Shown one piece after another: positions 44,299 through 52,815 of a DNA stretch of 64,000 nucleotides (position 1 is the first letter of the stretch; each line of letters opens with the position of its first letter). Both the position numbers and the translations under genes were made by a program. The notes below the pieces were generated by a model. It was not told the origin of the DNA. It saw only the letters and a list, made by a program, of their open reading frames with translations, and searched no databases. The DNA comes from Marinobacter aromaticivorans (GTDB lineage Bacteria > Pseudomonadota > Gammaproteobacteria > Pseudomonadales > Oleiphilaceae): positions 124,001 through 188,000 of the forward strand of contig NZ_NIHD01000006.1 of the NCBI RefSeq assembly GCF_002806975.1, written 5' to 3'.

Positions 44299-45240
44299 AT
44301 GAGCATCCTTGTAATTGCTGAACACGACAACAGCAGCCTGAAGCAGGCGACCCTGAGTGTTGTAGCGGCTGCCAAAGCCATCGGTGGTGATATTGATGTA
44401 CTGGTTGCCGGTGAAAACTGTGGCGCCGTGGCAGAAGCCGCCGCCAAGGCTGACAGTGTTGCCAAGGTACTGGTAGCCGACAACGCCGCCTATGGCCATT
44501 TCCTGGGCGAGAACCTGGCTGAGCTGGTTGCCGAACTGGGTAAAGGCTACAGCCACATTCTGGCCGCTGCCGGCACCACGGGTAAGGATTTCATGCCCCG
44601 TGTTGCGGCGCTGCTGGACGTTGCCCAGGTTTCCGACATCATTCGCGTTGAATCCGAAGACACCTTCGTTCGCCCGATCTACGCCGGTAATGCCATTGCG
44701 ACGGTGAAAGCCGCCGACAGCATCAAGGTTGTTACCGTGCGCCCGACCGGTTTTGATCCGGTAGCTGCGGAAGGTGGTTCTGCCTCTGTTGAGCAGGTAG
44801 ACGTTGTAAAAGATGCAGGCCTGTCTTCCTTTGTCAGTGAGCAGAAAGCCGAATCCGATCGCCCTGATCTTGCCAGTGCCGATATTGTTATTTCCGGTGG
44901 CCGTGGTATGCAGAATGGCGACAACTTCAAGATGCTGGAGCAGGTTGCTGATCTGCTGGGCGCCGGCATAGGCGCTTCCCGCGCTGCGGTTGATGCCGGT
45001 TTTGTACCCAACGACATGCAGGTTGGCCAGACAGGCAAGATTGTTGCACCGCAGCTGTACATTGCAGTGGGTATCTCCGGTGCCATTCAGCATCTGGCGG
45101 GTATGTCCGATTCCAAAGTGATCGTTGCGATCAACAAGGATGAAGAAGCGCCCATCTTCCAGGTTGCCGATTACGGCCTGGTGGCGGACCTGTTTGAAGC
45201 AGTACCGCAACTTGAGGAAGAGCTGAAGAAGGTTCTGTAA
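44299..45240 (+). CDS. etfA: Electron transfer flavoprotein alpha subunit
   Basis: The 313-residue subunit has the FAD-binding C-terminal signature VISGGRGMQNGDNF, ADLLGAGIGASRAAVDAGFVP, QVGQTGKIVAPQLYIAVGISGAIQHLAGM, and VAINKDEEAPIFQVADYGLVADLFE. It forms the ETF heterodimer with EtfB and passes electrons to EtfD encoded divergently. It starts directly after the etfB stop, so translation is coupled. Confidence 0.97.
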   Translation: MSILVIAEHDNSSLKQATLSVVAAAKAIGGDIDVLVAGENCGAVAEAAAKADSVAKVLVADNAAYGHFLGENLAELVAELGKGYSHILAAAGTTGKDFMPRVAALLDVAQVSDIIRVESEDTFVRPIYAGNAIATVKAADSIKVVTVRPTGFDPVAAEGGSASVEQVDVVKDAGLSSFVSEQKAESDRPDLASADIVISGGRGMQNGDNFKMLEQVADLLGAGIGASRAAVDAGFVPNDMQVGQTGKIVAPQLYIAVGISGAIQHLAGMSDSKVIVAINKDEEAPIFQVADYGLVADLFEAVPQLEEELKKVL

Positions 45241-45251
45241 CTTTCTGTCAG

Positions 45252-45289
45252 GCAACAAAAAAGGCACCTTCGAGTGTCTTTTTTGTTGC
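45252..45289 (+). terminator. Rho-independent terminator after etfA
   Basis: A long stem of GGCAACAAAAAAG and CTTTTTTGTTGC with an inner GCAC/GTGT and a TTCG-type loop lies 12 bases past the etfA stop. It has T-runs suited to the plus strand. Confidence 0.85.
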
Positions 45290-45347
45290 GCCATTATAAA
45301 CTGTCACACTGTTCCAGCAATCCGCCTTCGGGTTCGGGTATCTCTAT

Positions 45348-46190
45348 ATGACCATCACCCCGTTTGCAGAGCTTGCCTGCCCGCTAGACGGTTCTGCATT
45401 GCATAACAAGGGTACCAGCTGGCAGTGCAGCAGCGGCCACAGTTTTGACATAGCCCGCCAGGGTTATGTTCATCTGTTGCCTGTCCAGCACAAGCGCTCA
45501 AAGCACCCAGGTGACAACAAAGACATGGTTTCCGCGCGCCGGAGATTTCTCAACGCCGGGTTTTATCAGCCCATCGCCGATGCCCTGGTCAGTGCGGTTT
45601 TTCCTGAAAATGTCAGCGAGACCTGCATTAGTTGCCTGGATGCCGGGTGCGGGGAGGGGTATTACCTGCGTTATCTCGCCAATAATGCACCCTCAACCGT
45701 GCATCTGACCCTGATGGGCCTGGATATATCCAAATGGGCTGTGGTGTCTGCGGCAAAACAGGACAAAATCCCGGCCTGGGTTGTCGGCAGTAATGCCAAT
45801 TTGCCTGTATTGCCGGGTACACTGGATCGCATAATGTGCCTGTTCGGCTTTCCGGTGTATCCCGAGTTCGCACGGGTACTTCGTTCCGGAGGTGAAATCG
45901 TTCAGGTGGATGCAGGCCCGGATCATCTCAGAGAACTGAGGGAGATAATTTATCCTGAACTGAAAGAACCCCCGCCATCGATAGCTGCTGCGCCCGAGGG
46001 TTTCACAAGCATGGGCACATCCCTTGTTCGCTACAGCCTGAGTATTCCCGACAAAAGCGCTATTGCCGACATGCTGGCCATGACTCCACACATGTACCGG
46101 GCAGGGGCAGAAGGTCTCGCCCGGGCGGCAGAGCTTGAATCACTCGCCGTGACGGTCCAGGCTGTTATAAGGCGACTCAGAAAGGACTGA
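45348..46190 (+). CDS. rlmA: 23S rRNA (guanine-N1)-methyltransferase RlmA-type
   Basis: The 280-residue protein matches RlmA(I), which methylates G745 of 23S rRNA. The N-terminal zinc module and the following invariant GYVHLLPVQHKRSKHPGDNKDMVSARRRFLNAGFYQPIADAL are clear. The SAM motif CLDAGCGEGYYLRYLA is near residue 98. In the zinc module CPLDGSALHNKGTSWQCSSGH, the second Cys of the usual CPxC is Asp, so one of the four ligands (Cys, Cys, Cys, His in E. coli) is missing. The zinc site may be altered. The catalytic domain looks normal. Confidence 0.9.
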   Translation: MTITPFAELACPLDGSALHNKGTSWQCSSGHSFDIARQGYVHLLPVQHKRSKHPGDNKDMVSARRRFLNAGFYQPIADALVSAVFPENVSETCISCLDAGCGEGYYLRYLANNAPSTVHLTLMGLDISKWAVVSAAKQDKIPAWVVGSNANLPVLPGTLDRIMCLFGFPVYPEFARVLRSGGEIVQVDAGPDHLRELREIIYPELKEPPPSIAAAPEGFTSMGTSLVRYSLSIPDKSAIADMLAMTPHMYRAGAEGLARAAELESLAVTVQAVIRRLRKD

Positions 46191-46203
46191 TAGCCACTGC
46201 GGC

Positions 46204-46683
46204 TTACGGATCCTTGTCCGGTTGTTTTGCGCCGTTACCTTTTTGCAGGATGACCCGTTTTTCTGCTTTTGTGATGAACAGGGAGTCCGCAAGAATGTGC
46301 ACGGCTTTACTGGTTGTGCGCACCGCGTGGTAAACTTTTTTGCTGGCGTTATCATGAGTTTTCCGCGCTTTATGGGCGTTTTTCCGGAACTCGTCATCCT
46401 TTGAAAAGCGGTCAACCAGGCTGAAAGTGGTATTGCTGATGGCTCTGTGCATTTTTTCCACCGCACTGGCGCTACCGGATACCGTATCTTCCAGAAGCTT
46501 CGCCCGGTTGCGAACCTCGTAAAGCTCCATGCGGCGTTTCTGAACAGTGCTGTTGGCCAGGATACGATAGGCATTCAGCTTACGCATGAGGTGTCTGGAG
46601 CGCTGTAGCTGCCTGGACCCATAGCAAAGGGCAGCCGATGCAATGATCAGCATAAGCAATGTGGAGGCCGTCTGAATAGTCAC
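46204..46683 (-). CDS. Membrane-anchored helical protein of unknown function
   Basis: The 159-residue protein has one N-terminal membrane helix (TLLMLIIASAALCYGS) and a strongly basic, helical cytoplasmic part (residues about 25-150) with heptad-like spacing and many Lys and Arg (KNAHKARKTHDNASKKVYHAVRTTSKAVHI). No catalytic motif is visible. It lies 12 bases after a second anchored gene and the two are probably one operon. I do not recognise the family. Confidence 0.6.
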   Translation of the reverse strand: MTIQTASTLLMLIIASAALCYGSRQLQRSRHLMRKLNAYRILANSTVQKRRMELYEVRNRAKLLEDTVSGSASAVEKMHRAISNTTFSLVDRFSKDDEFRKNAHKARKTHDNASKKVYHAVRTTSKAVHILADSLFITKAEKRVILQKGNGAKQPDKDP

Positions 46684-46695
46684 AGTGCGATACCC

Positions 46696-47073
46696 CTAGC
46701 GATACTCAATAGCCAGCTCCACATCAATGCCACGCTCTTCCATTTCTTCTTCAAGTTCTTTCATTACCTCCTGATAAACCATTTTGCGCACCATCATGGG
46801 GAGTTTGTCAGCCAGAAGGCGGGCAGAACGGGATTCACGCTTTGCCACGGAAATCGGGTTGAGTACTTTCAGCGTAAGGATCAGCTCGGGCTGTTTCTCC
46901 AGATTGAATAAAGGATCGCTGTGGCTGCTCTCGTTTACCATGCGGGTAACAATTTTGCGCTGCTCAATAACTTGCCAGCAAAGCACACCACTGAAAAAGG
47001 CGAGAAGTAAGCTGAGTATCAGGAGGAAAGTGACCAATTCGTGTCTCCGGGCATTCGTCTGATCGATATGCAA
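46696..47073 (-). CDS. Membrane-anchored protein of unknown function
   Basis: The 125-residue protein has one N-terminal helix (HELVTFLLILSLLLAFFSGVLCW) and a soluble C-terminal part with a strand region (ELILTLKVLNPISVAKRESRSARLLADKLPMMVRKMVYQEVMKEL) and an acidic end (EEEMEERGIDVELAIEYR). It precedes the basic anchored protein at 46204 on the same strand by 12 bases. The opposite net charge of the two soluble parts (acidic here, basic there) hints at an interacting pair. No family is recognised. Confidence 0.6.
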   Translation of the reverse strand: MHIDQTNARRHELVTFLLILSLLLAFFSGVLCWQVIEQRKIVTRMVNESSHSDPLFNLEKQPELILTLKVLNPISVAKRESRSARLLADKLPMMVRKMVYQEVMKELEEEMEERGIDVELAIEYR

Positions 47074-47234
47074 CAGTGTGCCCTATACACAGGATTGTGC
47101 GATTGGCCGTAACGACGTTACACCGGCGGTCAGTATGAAGTTAGAACGCAGCCTCAAAACTGGTAAGATCCGTGTATTACGATTCCCGGTAAACATTCGG
47201 CAAACTCCCGGTAATACCCATAAAAGGACAGTCA

Positions 47235-48476
47235 ATGACCAAATCAACAGACACCACCTACGACCTGGTTGTGTTCGGCGCCACCAGTTTTGTTGGCCAG
47301 ATACTTACTCAATATCTGTTTGCTTCGTATGGCGTTTCCGGCGAGGTCAAGTGGGCCGTTGCCGGGCGTTCGGAATCCAGGCTCAATACGCTCAAGTCCC
47401 GGTTGGGAGCGGGCGCCGGGGATTTGCCGGTTATTCTTGCAGATGCCACCGACGATCAGTCTCTCAAGACCCTGTGTGAACAAACCCGCGTGGTTATCTC
47501 TACGGTGGGGCCTTACGCTCTGTACGGCGAACCCCTGGTGAAGGCTTGTGTCGAGACAGGCACCGATTATTGCGACCTGACCGGCGAGGTACAGTGGATC
47601 CGTCGCATGCTTGAACGCTATGAAGACCAGGCAAAGGCGTCCGGCGCACGAATTGTGCATTGCTGCGGGTTTGATTCCATCCCCTCGGATATGGGCGTGT
47701 GGTTCCTGCAACAGCAGGCAGAAAAAACTTTCGGCGAGCCCTGCCAGGATGTACGCATGCGGGTTAAAGTAGCGAAAGGCGGTCTTTCAGGCGGCACGGT
47801 TGCTTCCATGATCAACATAGCCAAGGAAGCCGCTGCCGATCCCAAGCTGCGCAAGGAACTGGCCAACCCTTTCTCCATCTCCCCACCGGAGCATCGCTCA
47901 AAGGTTCGCCAGCCCAGCCTGAAAGGTGCCCAGTTCGATAAAACATTCAACGTGTGGCTGGCACCGTTTGTGATGGCGGCAATCAATACCCGCGTAATAC
48001 ACCGTTCCAACGCCCTGCAAGATGCCCGTTACGGTATGGAATTCACTTACGATGAAGCCATGATGACGGGTACCGGCGCCAAGGGCCGCCTTACGGCTTA
48101 TGGTATTACAGCGGCGCTGGCAGGCTTTCTGACCGCTTCTGCCATCAAGCCCACCCGCTGGCTGGTAGAAAAGTTTGTACCCCAGCCTGGTGAGGGCCCC
48201 AGCCCGGAAGATCAGAAAGCCGGATTTTACGACCTGCGCTTTGTGGGGCGAACCCGGGACGGTAAAACCATGATCACCAAAGTGACCGGCGATGCGGACC
48301 CGGGCTATGGCTCTACCAGTAAAATGCTGGGGGAAGCCGGCATGTGCCTGGCATTCGATGTTCCCGCCGATCAGCCGGGCGGTTTCTGGACGCCGGCATC
48401 GCTACTCAACGGCAAGCTGCTGGAGCGCCTCACCAGCAAAGCCGGCCTGACCTTCGAGGTGGTTGAAACCCGCTAA
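47235..48476 (+). CDS. Saccharopine dehydrogenase-like / trans-acting enoyl reductase-type oxidoreductase
   Basis: The 413-residue protein has an N-terminal NAD(P)-binding fold, LVVFGATSFVGQILTQYLF (residues about 9-27), and AGRSESRLNTLKSRLG. It continues with VISTVGPYALYGEPLVKACVETGTDYCDLTGEVQWIRRML, the family's second signature, and HCCGFDSIPSDMGVWFLQQQA. Related eukaryotic proteins are called saccharopine dehydrogenase-like oxidoreductase, and the mycobacterial one reduces enoyl intermediates of glycolipids. The bacterial substrate is unknown; a lipid is likely. It is convergent with cydC. Confidence 0.85.
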   Translation: MTKSTDTTYDLVVFGATSFVGQILTQYLFASYGVSGEVKWAVAGRSESRLNTLKSRLGAGAGDLPVILADATDDQSLKTLCEQTRVVISTVGPYALYGEPLVKACVETGTDYCDLTGEVQWIRRMLERYEDQAKASGARIVHCCGFDSIPSDMGVWFLQQQAEKTFGEPCQDVRMRVKVAKGGLSGGTVASMINIAKEAAADPKLRKELANPFSISPPEHRSKVRQPSLKGAQFDKTFNVWLAPFVMAAINTRVIHRSNALQDARYGMEFTYDEAMMTGTGAKGRLTAYGITAALAGFLTASAIKPTRWLVEKFVPQPGEGPSPEDQKAGFYDLRFVGRTRDGKTMITKVTGDADPGYGSTSKMLGEAGMCLAFDVPADQPGGFWTPASLLNGKLLERLTSKAGLTFEVVETR

Positions 48477-48486
48477 ACGTGCGGGT

Positions 48487-50103
48487 TCAAACCCCCAACT
48501 GAATCACACGGTCGGTGCCCGGAAGGGCATCCGGCCCGTGTGCCAGGCTAATCACCGTTTTGCCTTCGAGCCAGGGATCCATTTGCCGGGTTATTTTTTC
48601 TCGTGTGGCTGTATCCACCCCGGTAAACGGCTCATCCAGTATCAGCAAAGAGGCAGGGCTCATTAGTACCCTGGCAAGGGCGACACGGCGCGCCTCGCCA
48701 CCGGAAAGCCGGCTTCCGGAACTCCCCAGCCATGTATCAAGCTGATCCTCTTCTGTGCGAAACCGTTCCGCCAGATCCACCAACTCCAGTACGCGCCAGA
48801 GCCGTGCATCGCTTGCATCCGGGTCGCCCAGCAGCAGGTTTGCCCGCAAGGTATCTTCAAATAACACGGTTTTCTGTGTCAGATATGCACACGGAAGGCT
48901 TGCGCAGGCACCGTTTGATGGAATCAGAAGCCCGGAAAAAACATCCGCAAGGGAGGATTTTCCGCTCCCGGAATGCCCGAGAATACCTAGACGTTCGCCT
49001 GTTTTTACCTGCAGATCAAAGTGTGTAAAAAGCGGCGCATGCTCCGGATACTTGATCTTCATATCTTTCGCGATCAGAGCGGTGTCTGCGGGCAGGGAAA
49101 TGTCCCCTGACGCCACCGGCCACTCTGCATTCCTGCAATCACGGTTCAGGCGTGCAGCCGACGCCTGTGTGGCTCCCAGCTTTCCGAAGGCCTCGGGCAG
49201 CATGCTGTAGACTTCCGCAAGGCCGAGCAACGCGATGGGCAACAGAACCAGTACAGGCCCGGAAATTGCACCAGAGCGGAACAACTCAAAGCCGGCCCAG
49301 AGCGCAAAAACCGCAGACAGGTTGATCAGCAAATTGGAACCGGCCAGATGCCAGCCAGTGCGGGAGTCAGCCTTTACCTGCTCGGACACGGCCTGGTGTG
49401 CCTGGCGCATAAGCCATGCGCCATGCTTGCCGGTGCGACCTGCTGCCGTGAGCTCAGCAAAGCCTTCCAGATGCTCAACAACGGCCATTCGGAGAGCTTC
49501 CTGCTGATCACTCTGGCGTGAGGCAATTTTTACCGTTCGCACATAAACCGCGAGGGTCGCAAGCACAAAAGCCACGCCGAGCATCAAAACAACGCCGGTG
49601 GCAATACGGATATCAAATAATACCGCTGCCAGAGCAAACAGAACCAGCGTAACGAACGCTGCCAGGCTTGCTGGCGCAATCAGGCGCAAGTACAGGGTGT
49701 CCAGCGCATCAACATCACTGGTCAGCCTGGATAACCACTGGGCTCCGGTCAGCTCGCGCCTCTGGCCCCGACCGGCGGCGGCAAGCCTGTGAAACAGGTC
49801 TACGCGAATATCCGTAAGCAATCTCAGTACCGTATCGTGGTTATACAACCGCTCCACATAGCGGGAAACCGTACGGGATACGGCAAAAAACCGGATACCT
49901 CCACCGGGCACATACAGGTTGATGGTGGCGGGCACGCTGGCTGCCAGAAGAATGCCCACCAGCGCGGTTTCAGTAATAAACCAGCCGGAGAGCGCCAGCA
50001 AACCAAGCCCGGAGAGCAGGGCAGCCAGCATCAGCAAGGCGCCAATGAAAAGCCTGCCGGAACGCCCGAAGATGAGTTTCAGCCAGGGTTTCAGCTCAGA
50101 CAT
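48487..50103 (-). CDS. cydC: Cysteine/glutathione exporter subunit CydC
   Basis: The 538-residue ABC exporter half has an N-terminal six-helix membrane domain (about 15-315) and a C-terminal ATPase. The ATPase has Walker A GHSGSGKSS, signature LSGGEARRVALARVL and Walker B LLILDEPFTGVD. CydDC exports cysteine and glutathione and is needed for heme assembly in bd oxidases. Its ATG overlaps the cydD stop by 8 bases. It is the last gene of the cydABDC operon. Confidence 0.93.
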   Translation of the reverse strand: MSELKPWLKLIFGRSGRLFIGALLMLAALLSGLGLLALSGWFITETALVGILLAASVPATINLYVPGGGIRFFAVSRTVSRYVERLYNHDTVLRLLTDIRVDLFHRLAAAGRGQRRELTGAQWLSRLTSDVDALDTLYLRLIAPASLAAFVTLVLFALAAVLFDIRIATGVVLMLGVAFVLATLAVYVRTVKIASRQSDQQEALRMAVVEHLEGFAELTAAGRTGKHGAWLMRQAHQAVSEQVKADSRTGWHLAGSNLLINLSAVFALWAGFELFRSGAISGPVLVLLPIALLGLAEVYSMLPEAFGKLGATQASAARLNRDCRNAEWPVASGDISLPADTALIAKDMKIKYPEHAPLFTHFDLQVKTGERLGILGHSGSGKSSLADVFSGLLIPSNGACASLPCAYLTQKTVLFEDTLRANLLLGDPDASDARLWRVLELVDLAERFRTEEDQLDTWLGSSGSRLSGGEARRVALARVLMSPASLLILDEPFTGVDTATREKITRQMDPWLEGKTVISLAHGPDALPGTDRVIQLGV

Positions 50104-51811
50104 CCCTAACCTCCCCGCCAGAAACCAGCAGTACCCGATTGGCGAGTGCCAGAAGCGCTTGGTGATGGGTGGAAAAAATCAGTGTCTTGCCAGCCAGGGC
50201 AAGTTTGTGGAGCGCCTCCAGCACGTGGATTTCACTGTCGCTGTCGAGGCCGGCTGTTGGCTCATCCAGGAGAATCACGTCGTAATCCGCCACAAAAATC
50301 CGGGCCAGGCTCAGGCGCCGGGCCTGGCCGCCGGATAATCCCTGGCCGTCTTCGGACAGCTTGCTGAAAATGCCGTCTTCCCGGCTGTCCAGCAAAGCGC
50401 CAAGGCCAACGTTTCGCAGCGCTGCTTCGATAGCCACGTCAGACGCATCGGGGCTGGTGAGCCGAAGATTGTCCGCCCAGGTGCCATGCACGAGGAATCC
50501 GCTCTGGCCAAGCCAGCCAAAGGCAAAGCTGCCTGCCGGCCTGCCAAACAGGTGAATATCACCGCTGTCAGGAGCCAGAAACCCCGCAAGAAGATTCAGG
50601 AGTGTGGATTTTCCGCCTCCAGAAGGCCCGGTCAGCGCAATTACGTCCCCTTTGCCAATAGCCAGTGATACGCTGTTCAGAACCTTGTGATCCGGGCGAA
50701 AAGCCAGGGATACAGAGGTCAGTTCAATCGCGTCGAGGCAGGCAGCGGGTTTGAAGGTTAAAGGCTCCACCTCCGCATCTTCGGCCCCGGTGTTTGCAGG
50801 AGCAGCCTCCTGGCCCGCACTGCCTAAACGGGCCAGGATTTCAGCACCGGCACCCAGTGCCGCAGCCCGATCGTGGTAATGCTGGGACAGTGTTCGCAAA
50901 GGCTGAAAAAACTCCGGCGCAAGTAGCAGAATCAAAAGCCCGGAGAAAAGTGTTAAATCCGGGGATGGCCCGTAGGCTATATAGCCCAGAAGACCAAAAC
51001 CGATGTAGATAGCAATAACGGCGATGGCAACTGACGCGAAGAACTCCAGAACCGCCGATGAGAGAAACGCAACCCGCAGGGTTTTCAGGGTAATTCTGCG
51101 GTAGTGATCAGAGCGCTGCTGAATCACCTCGGTAGCGCTTGCGGTTTGCCCGAACAGTTGCAGGGTGGTCAAACCTCGCACCTTGTCCAGGAACTGACCC
51201 GATAACCGGCTGATGGTCTCGAAATGCTGCTGGTTAAGCTTTTCCGCGCCCATACCCACAAGTGCCATGAAAAGCGGGATCAGAGGGGCTGACAGCAACA
51301 GAAAGATCCCGGCCAGCCAGTCGAGGTAAAACACAAGCGCCAGAATCAGTACAGGAACCACCAGTGAGAGTGCCATCTGCGGAAGAAAGCGGGCGAAGTA
51401 ACCGTGCAGGGCATCAACGTGATCAATCCACTCCCGGGCCAGGCTGCCCGCAGAAATTTGCCCCAGTGCCAAGGGGCCAAGGTTACGCCAGTGCTGATGA
51501 ATTTGCCGCCGGGCAGTGCGGCGCACCTGTTCGCTGCAGCGGGCCGCAAGTTGTGTCTGTACACCCTGGGCCACAGCCCGGGCGACAATAGCCAGAACAA
51601 GGCCGGTAAACAACGGCGCCAGCTCAGAAGCTGGCGCTTTTTCAATAATACCCAGGTGAACAATTCGTGCCAGAAAGACCATCTGTATAATGGTCGCGAC
51701 GCCGGCCAGGGTACCCGCGGCAACCGTACCCTGAATCCAGTGCCGGTTGTCACGTGTAAGCCCTGAAAGCCAGCGCCTGACTGCGCGCTGGTCAAGAGCT
51801 GGCCTGGTCAC
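50096..51811 (-). CDS. cydD: Cysteine/glutathione exporter subunit CydD
   Basis: The 571-residue partner of CydC has a membrane domain (about 20-320, with AGIFLLLSAPLIPLFMALVGMGAEKLN) and an ATPase with Walker A GPSGGGKST, signature LSGGQARRLSLARI and Walker B VILLDEPTAGLD. It starts directly after the cydB stop with no gap, so no cydX-type small gene lies between the oxidase and the exporter. The order cydA-cydB-cydD-cydC differs from E. coli, where cydDC is a separate operon. Confidence 0.93.
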   Translation of the reverse strand: MTRPALDQRAVRRWLSGLTRDNRHWIQGTVAAGTLAGVATIIQMVFLARIVHLGIIEKAPASELAPLFTGLVLAIVARAVAQGVQTQLAARCSEQVRRTARRQIHQHWRNLGPLALGQISAGSLAREWIDHVDALHGYFARFLPQMALSLVVPVLILALVFYLDWLAGIFLLLSAPLIPLFMALVGMGAEKLNQQHFETISRLSGQFLDKVRGLTTLQLFGQTASATEVIQQRSDHYRRITLKTLRVAFLSSAVLEFFASVAIAVIAIYIGFGLLGYIAYGPSPDLTLFSGLLILLLAPEFFQPLRTLSQHYHDRAAALGAGAEILARLGSAGQEAAPANTGAEDAEVEPLTFKPAACLDAIELTSVSLAFRPDHKVLNSVSLAIGKGDVIALTGPSGGGKSTLLNLLAGFLAPDSGDIHLFGRPAGSFAFGWLGQSGFLVHGTWADNLRLTSPDASDVAIEAALRNVGLGALLDSREDGIFSKLSEDGQGLSGGQARRLSLARIFVADYDVILLDEPTAGLDSDSEIHVLEALHKLALAGKTLIFSTHHQALLALANRVLLVSGGEVRDV

Positions 51812-52813
51812 TTAGTGGTAACCCTCCCCGGCACGCACCTTGCCCCGGAATACCCAGTAGGTCCAGGCGGTGTACGCCAGCACAATAGGAATAACAATCA
51901 ACAAGCCTATCAGAAGGAACAGCTGTGAGTCGTACGCCGAGGCAGCGTCCCACAGGGTGTAGTTGGGCGGCACCAAGTATGGCCAGCGGCTGACAATCAG
52001 GCCCAGATAGGCGGTTATAAACAGCCCCATGGTAGCCACAAAGGGCATGCCCTCAAACCGGTTGCGCACAGTCCGGAAGATCTGGAACGCACACAATAAC
52101 GTCAGTGCCGGCAAAACCCAGATAATACTCAGGTTGCTGAACCAGCGTTCACGGACCATATCATCAATAAACGGCGTCCATACGCTGATGATGCCGAATA
52201 CCACAAGAACCGCGGCCAACAGGGGCAGGGTGATTTTATAGGCCCACTCCTGTAACCGGCCTTCGGTTTTCATAATGAGCCAGGTTGAGCCAAGCAGTGC
52301 ATACCCTGCAAGCAAACCGAGACCAGTGAGCACGGTGAACGGAGTAAGCCAATCCAGAGCACCGCCTGTGAAAACGCCATTGGCCGTTTCATAACCCTCT
52401 ATGTAAGTACCTACGACCACCCCCTGGGCGAATGCAGCCACCGTGGAACCTCCGGCAAATGCCCAGTTCCAGAGATAGCGGGAGCCGCGCGCCTTGAAGC
52501 GGAACTCGAAGGCAATACCACGGAAAATAAGGCCAGCCAGCATGAGGAACACACCAATATACAGGGCCGGCAGCAAAATGCTGTAAACCAGCGGGAATGC
52601 CCCCAACAGCCCGGCGCCGCCAAGTACCAGCCAGGTTTCGTTGCCGTCCCATACCGGCGCTACCGAGTTCATCATGATGTCGCGATCCTGTTCCGAGGGA
52701 GCGAAGGGGAAGAGTATTCCCACACCCAGATCGAAGCCGTCCATCAACACATACATGATGACGCCAAAACCGATGATAAATGCCCAGACCAATGCTAGAT
52801 CAAGCAGTTCCAT
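51812..52813 (-). CDS. cydB: Cytochrome bd-type quinol oxidase subunit II
   Basis: The 333-residue membrane protein has about eight helices and the family signature MYVLMDGFDLGVGILFPF (residues about 20-38), DGNETWLVLGGAGLLGAFP, and FKARGSRYLWNWAFAGGS. It pairs with CydA in the terminal oxidase that reduces oxygen with quinol. It is 2 bases downstream of cydA. Confidence 0.94.
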   Translation of the reverse strand: MELLDLALVWAFIIGFGVIMYVLMDGFDLGVGILFPFAPSEQDRDIMMNSVAPVWDGNETWLVLGGAGLLGAFPLVYSILLPALYIGVFLMLAGLIFRGIAFEFRFKARGSRYLWNWAFAGGSTVAAFAQGVVVGTYIEGYETANGVFTGGALDWLTPFTVLTGLGLLAGYALLGSTWLIMKTEGRLQEWAYKITLPLLAAVLVVFGIISVWTPFIDDMVRERWFSNLSIIWVLPALTLLCAFQIFRTVRNRFEGMPFVATMGLFITAYLGLIVSRWPYLVPPNYTLWDAASAYDSQLFLLIGLLIVIPIVLAYTAWTYWVFRGKVRAGEGYH

Positions 52814-52815
52814 AA

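Noticed and set aside
43300..45294. 664-codon open frame on the minus strand opposite etfB and etfA
   Set aside because: It lies wholly antisense to two strongly conserved ETF genes and their leader. Its translation is rich in Gln, His, Asn and Arg with no domain, as expected from the complement of biased codons.
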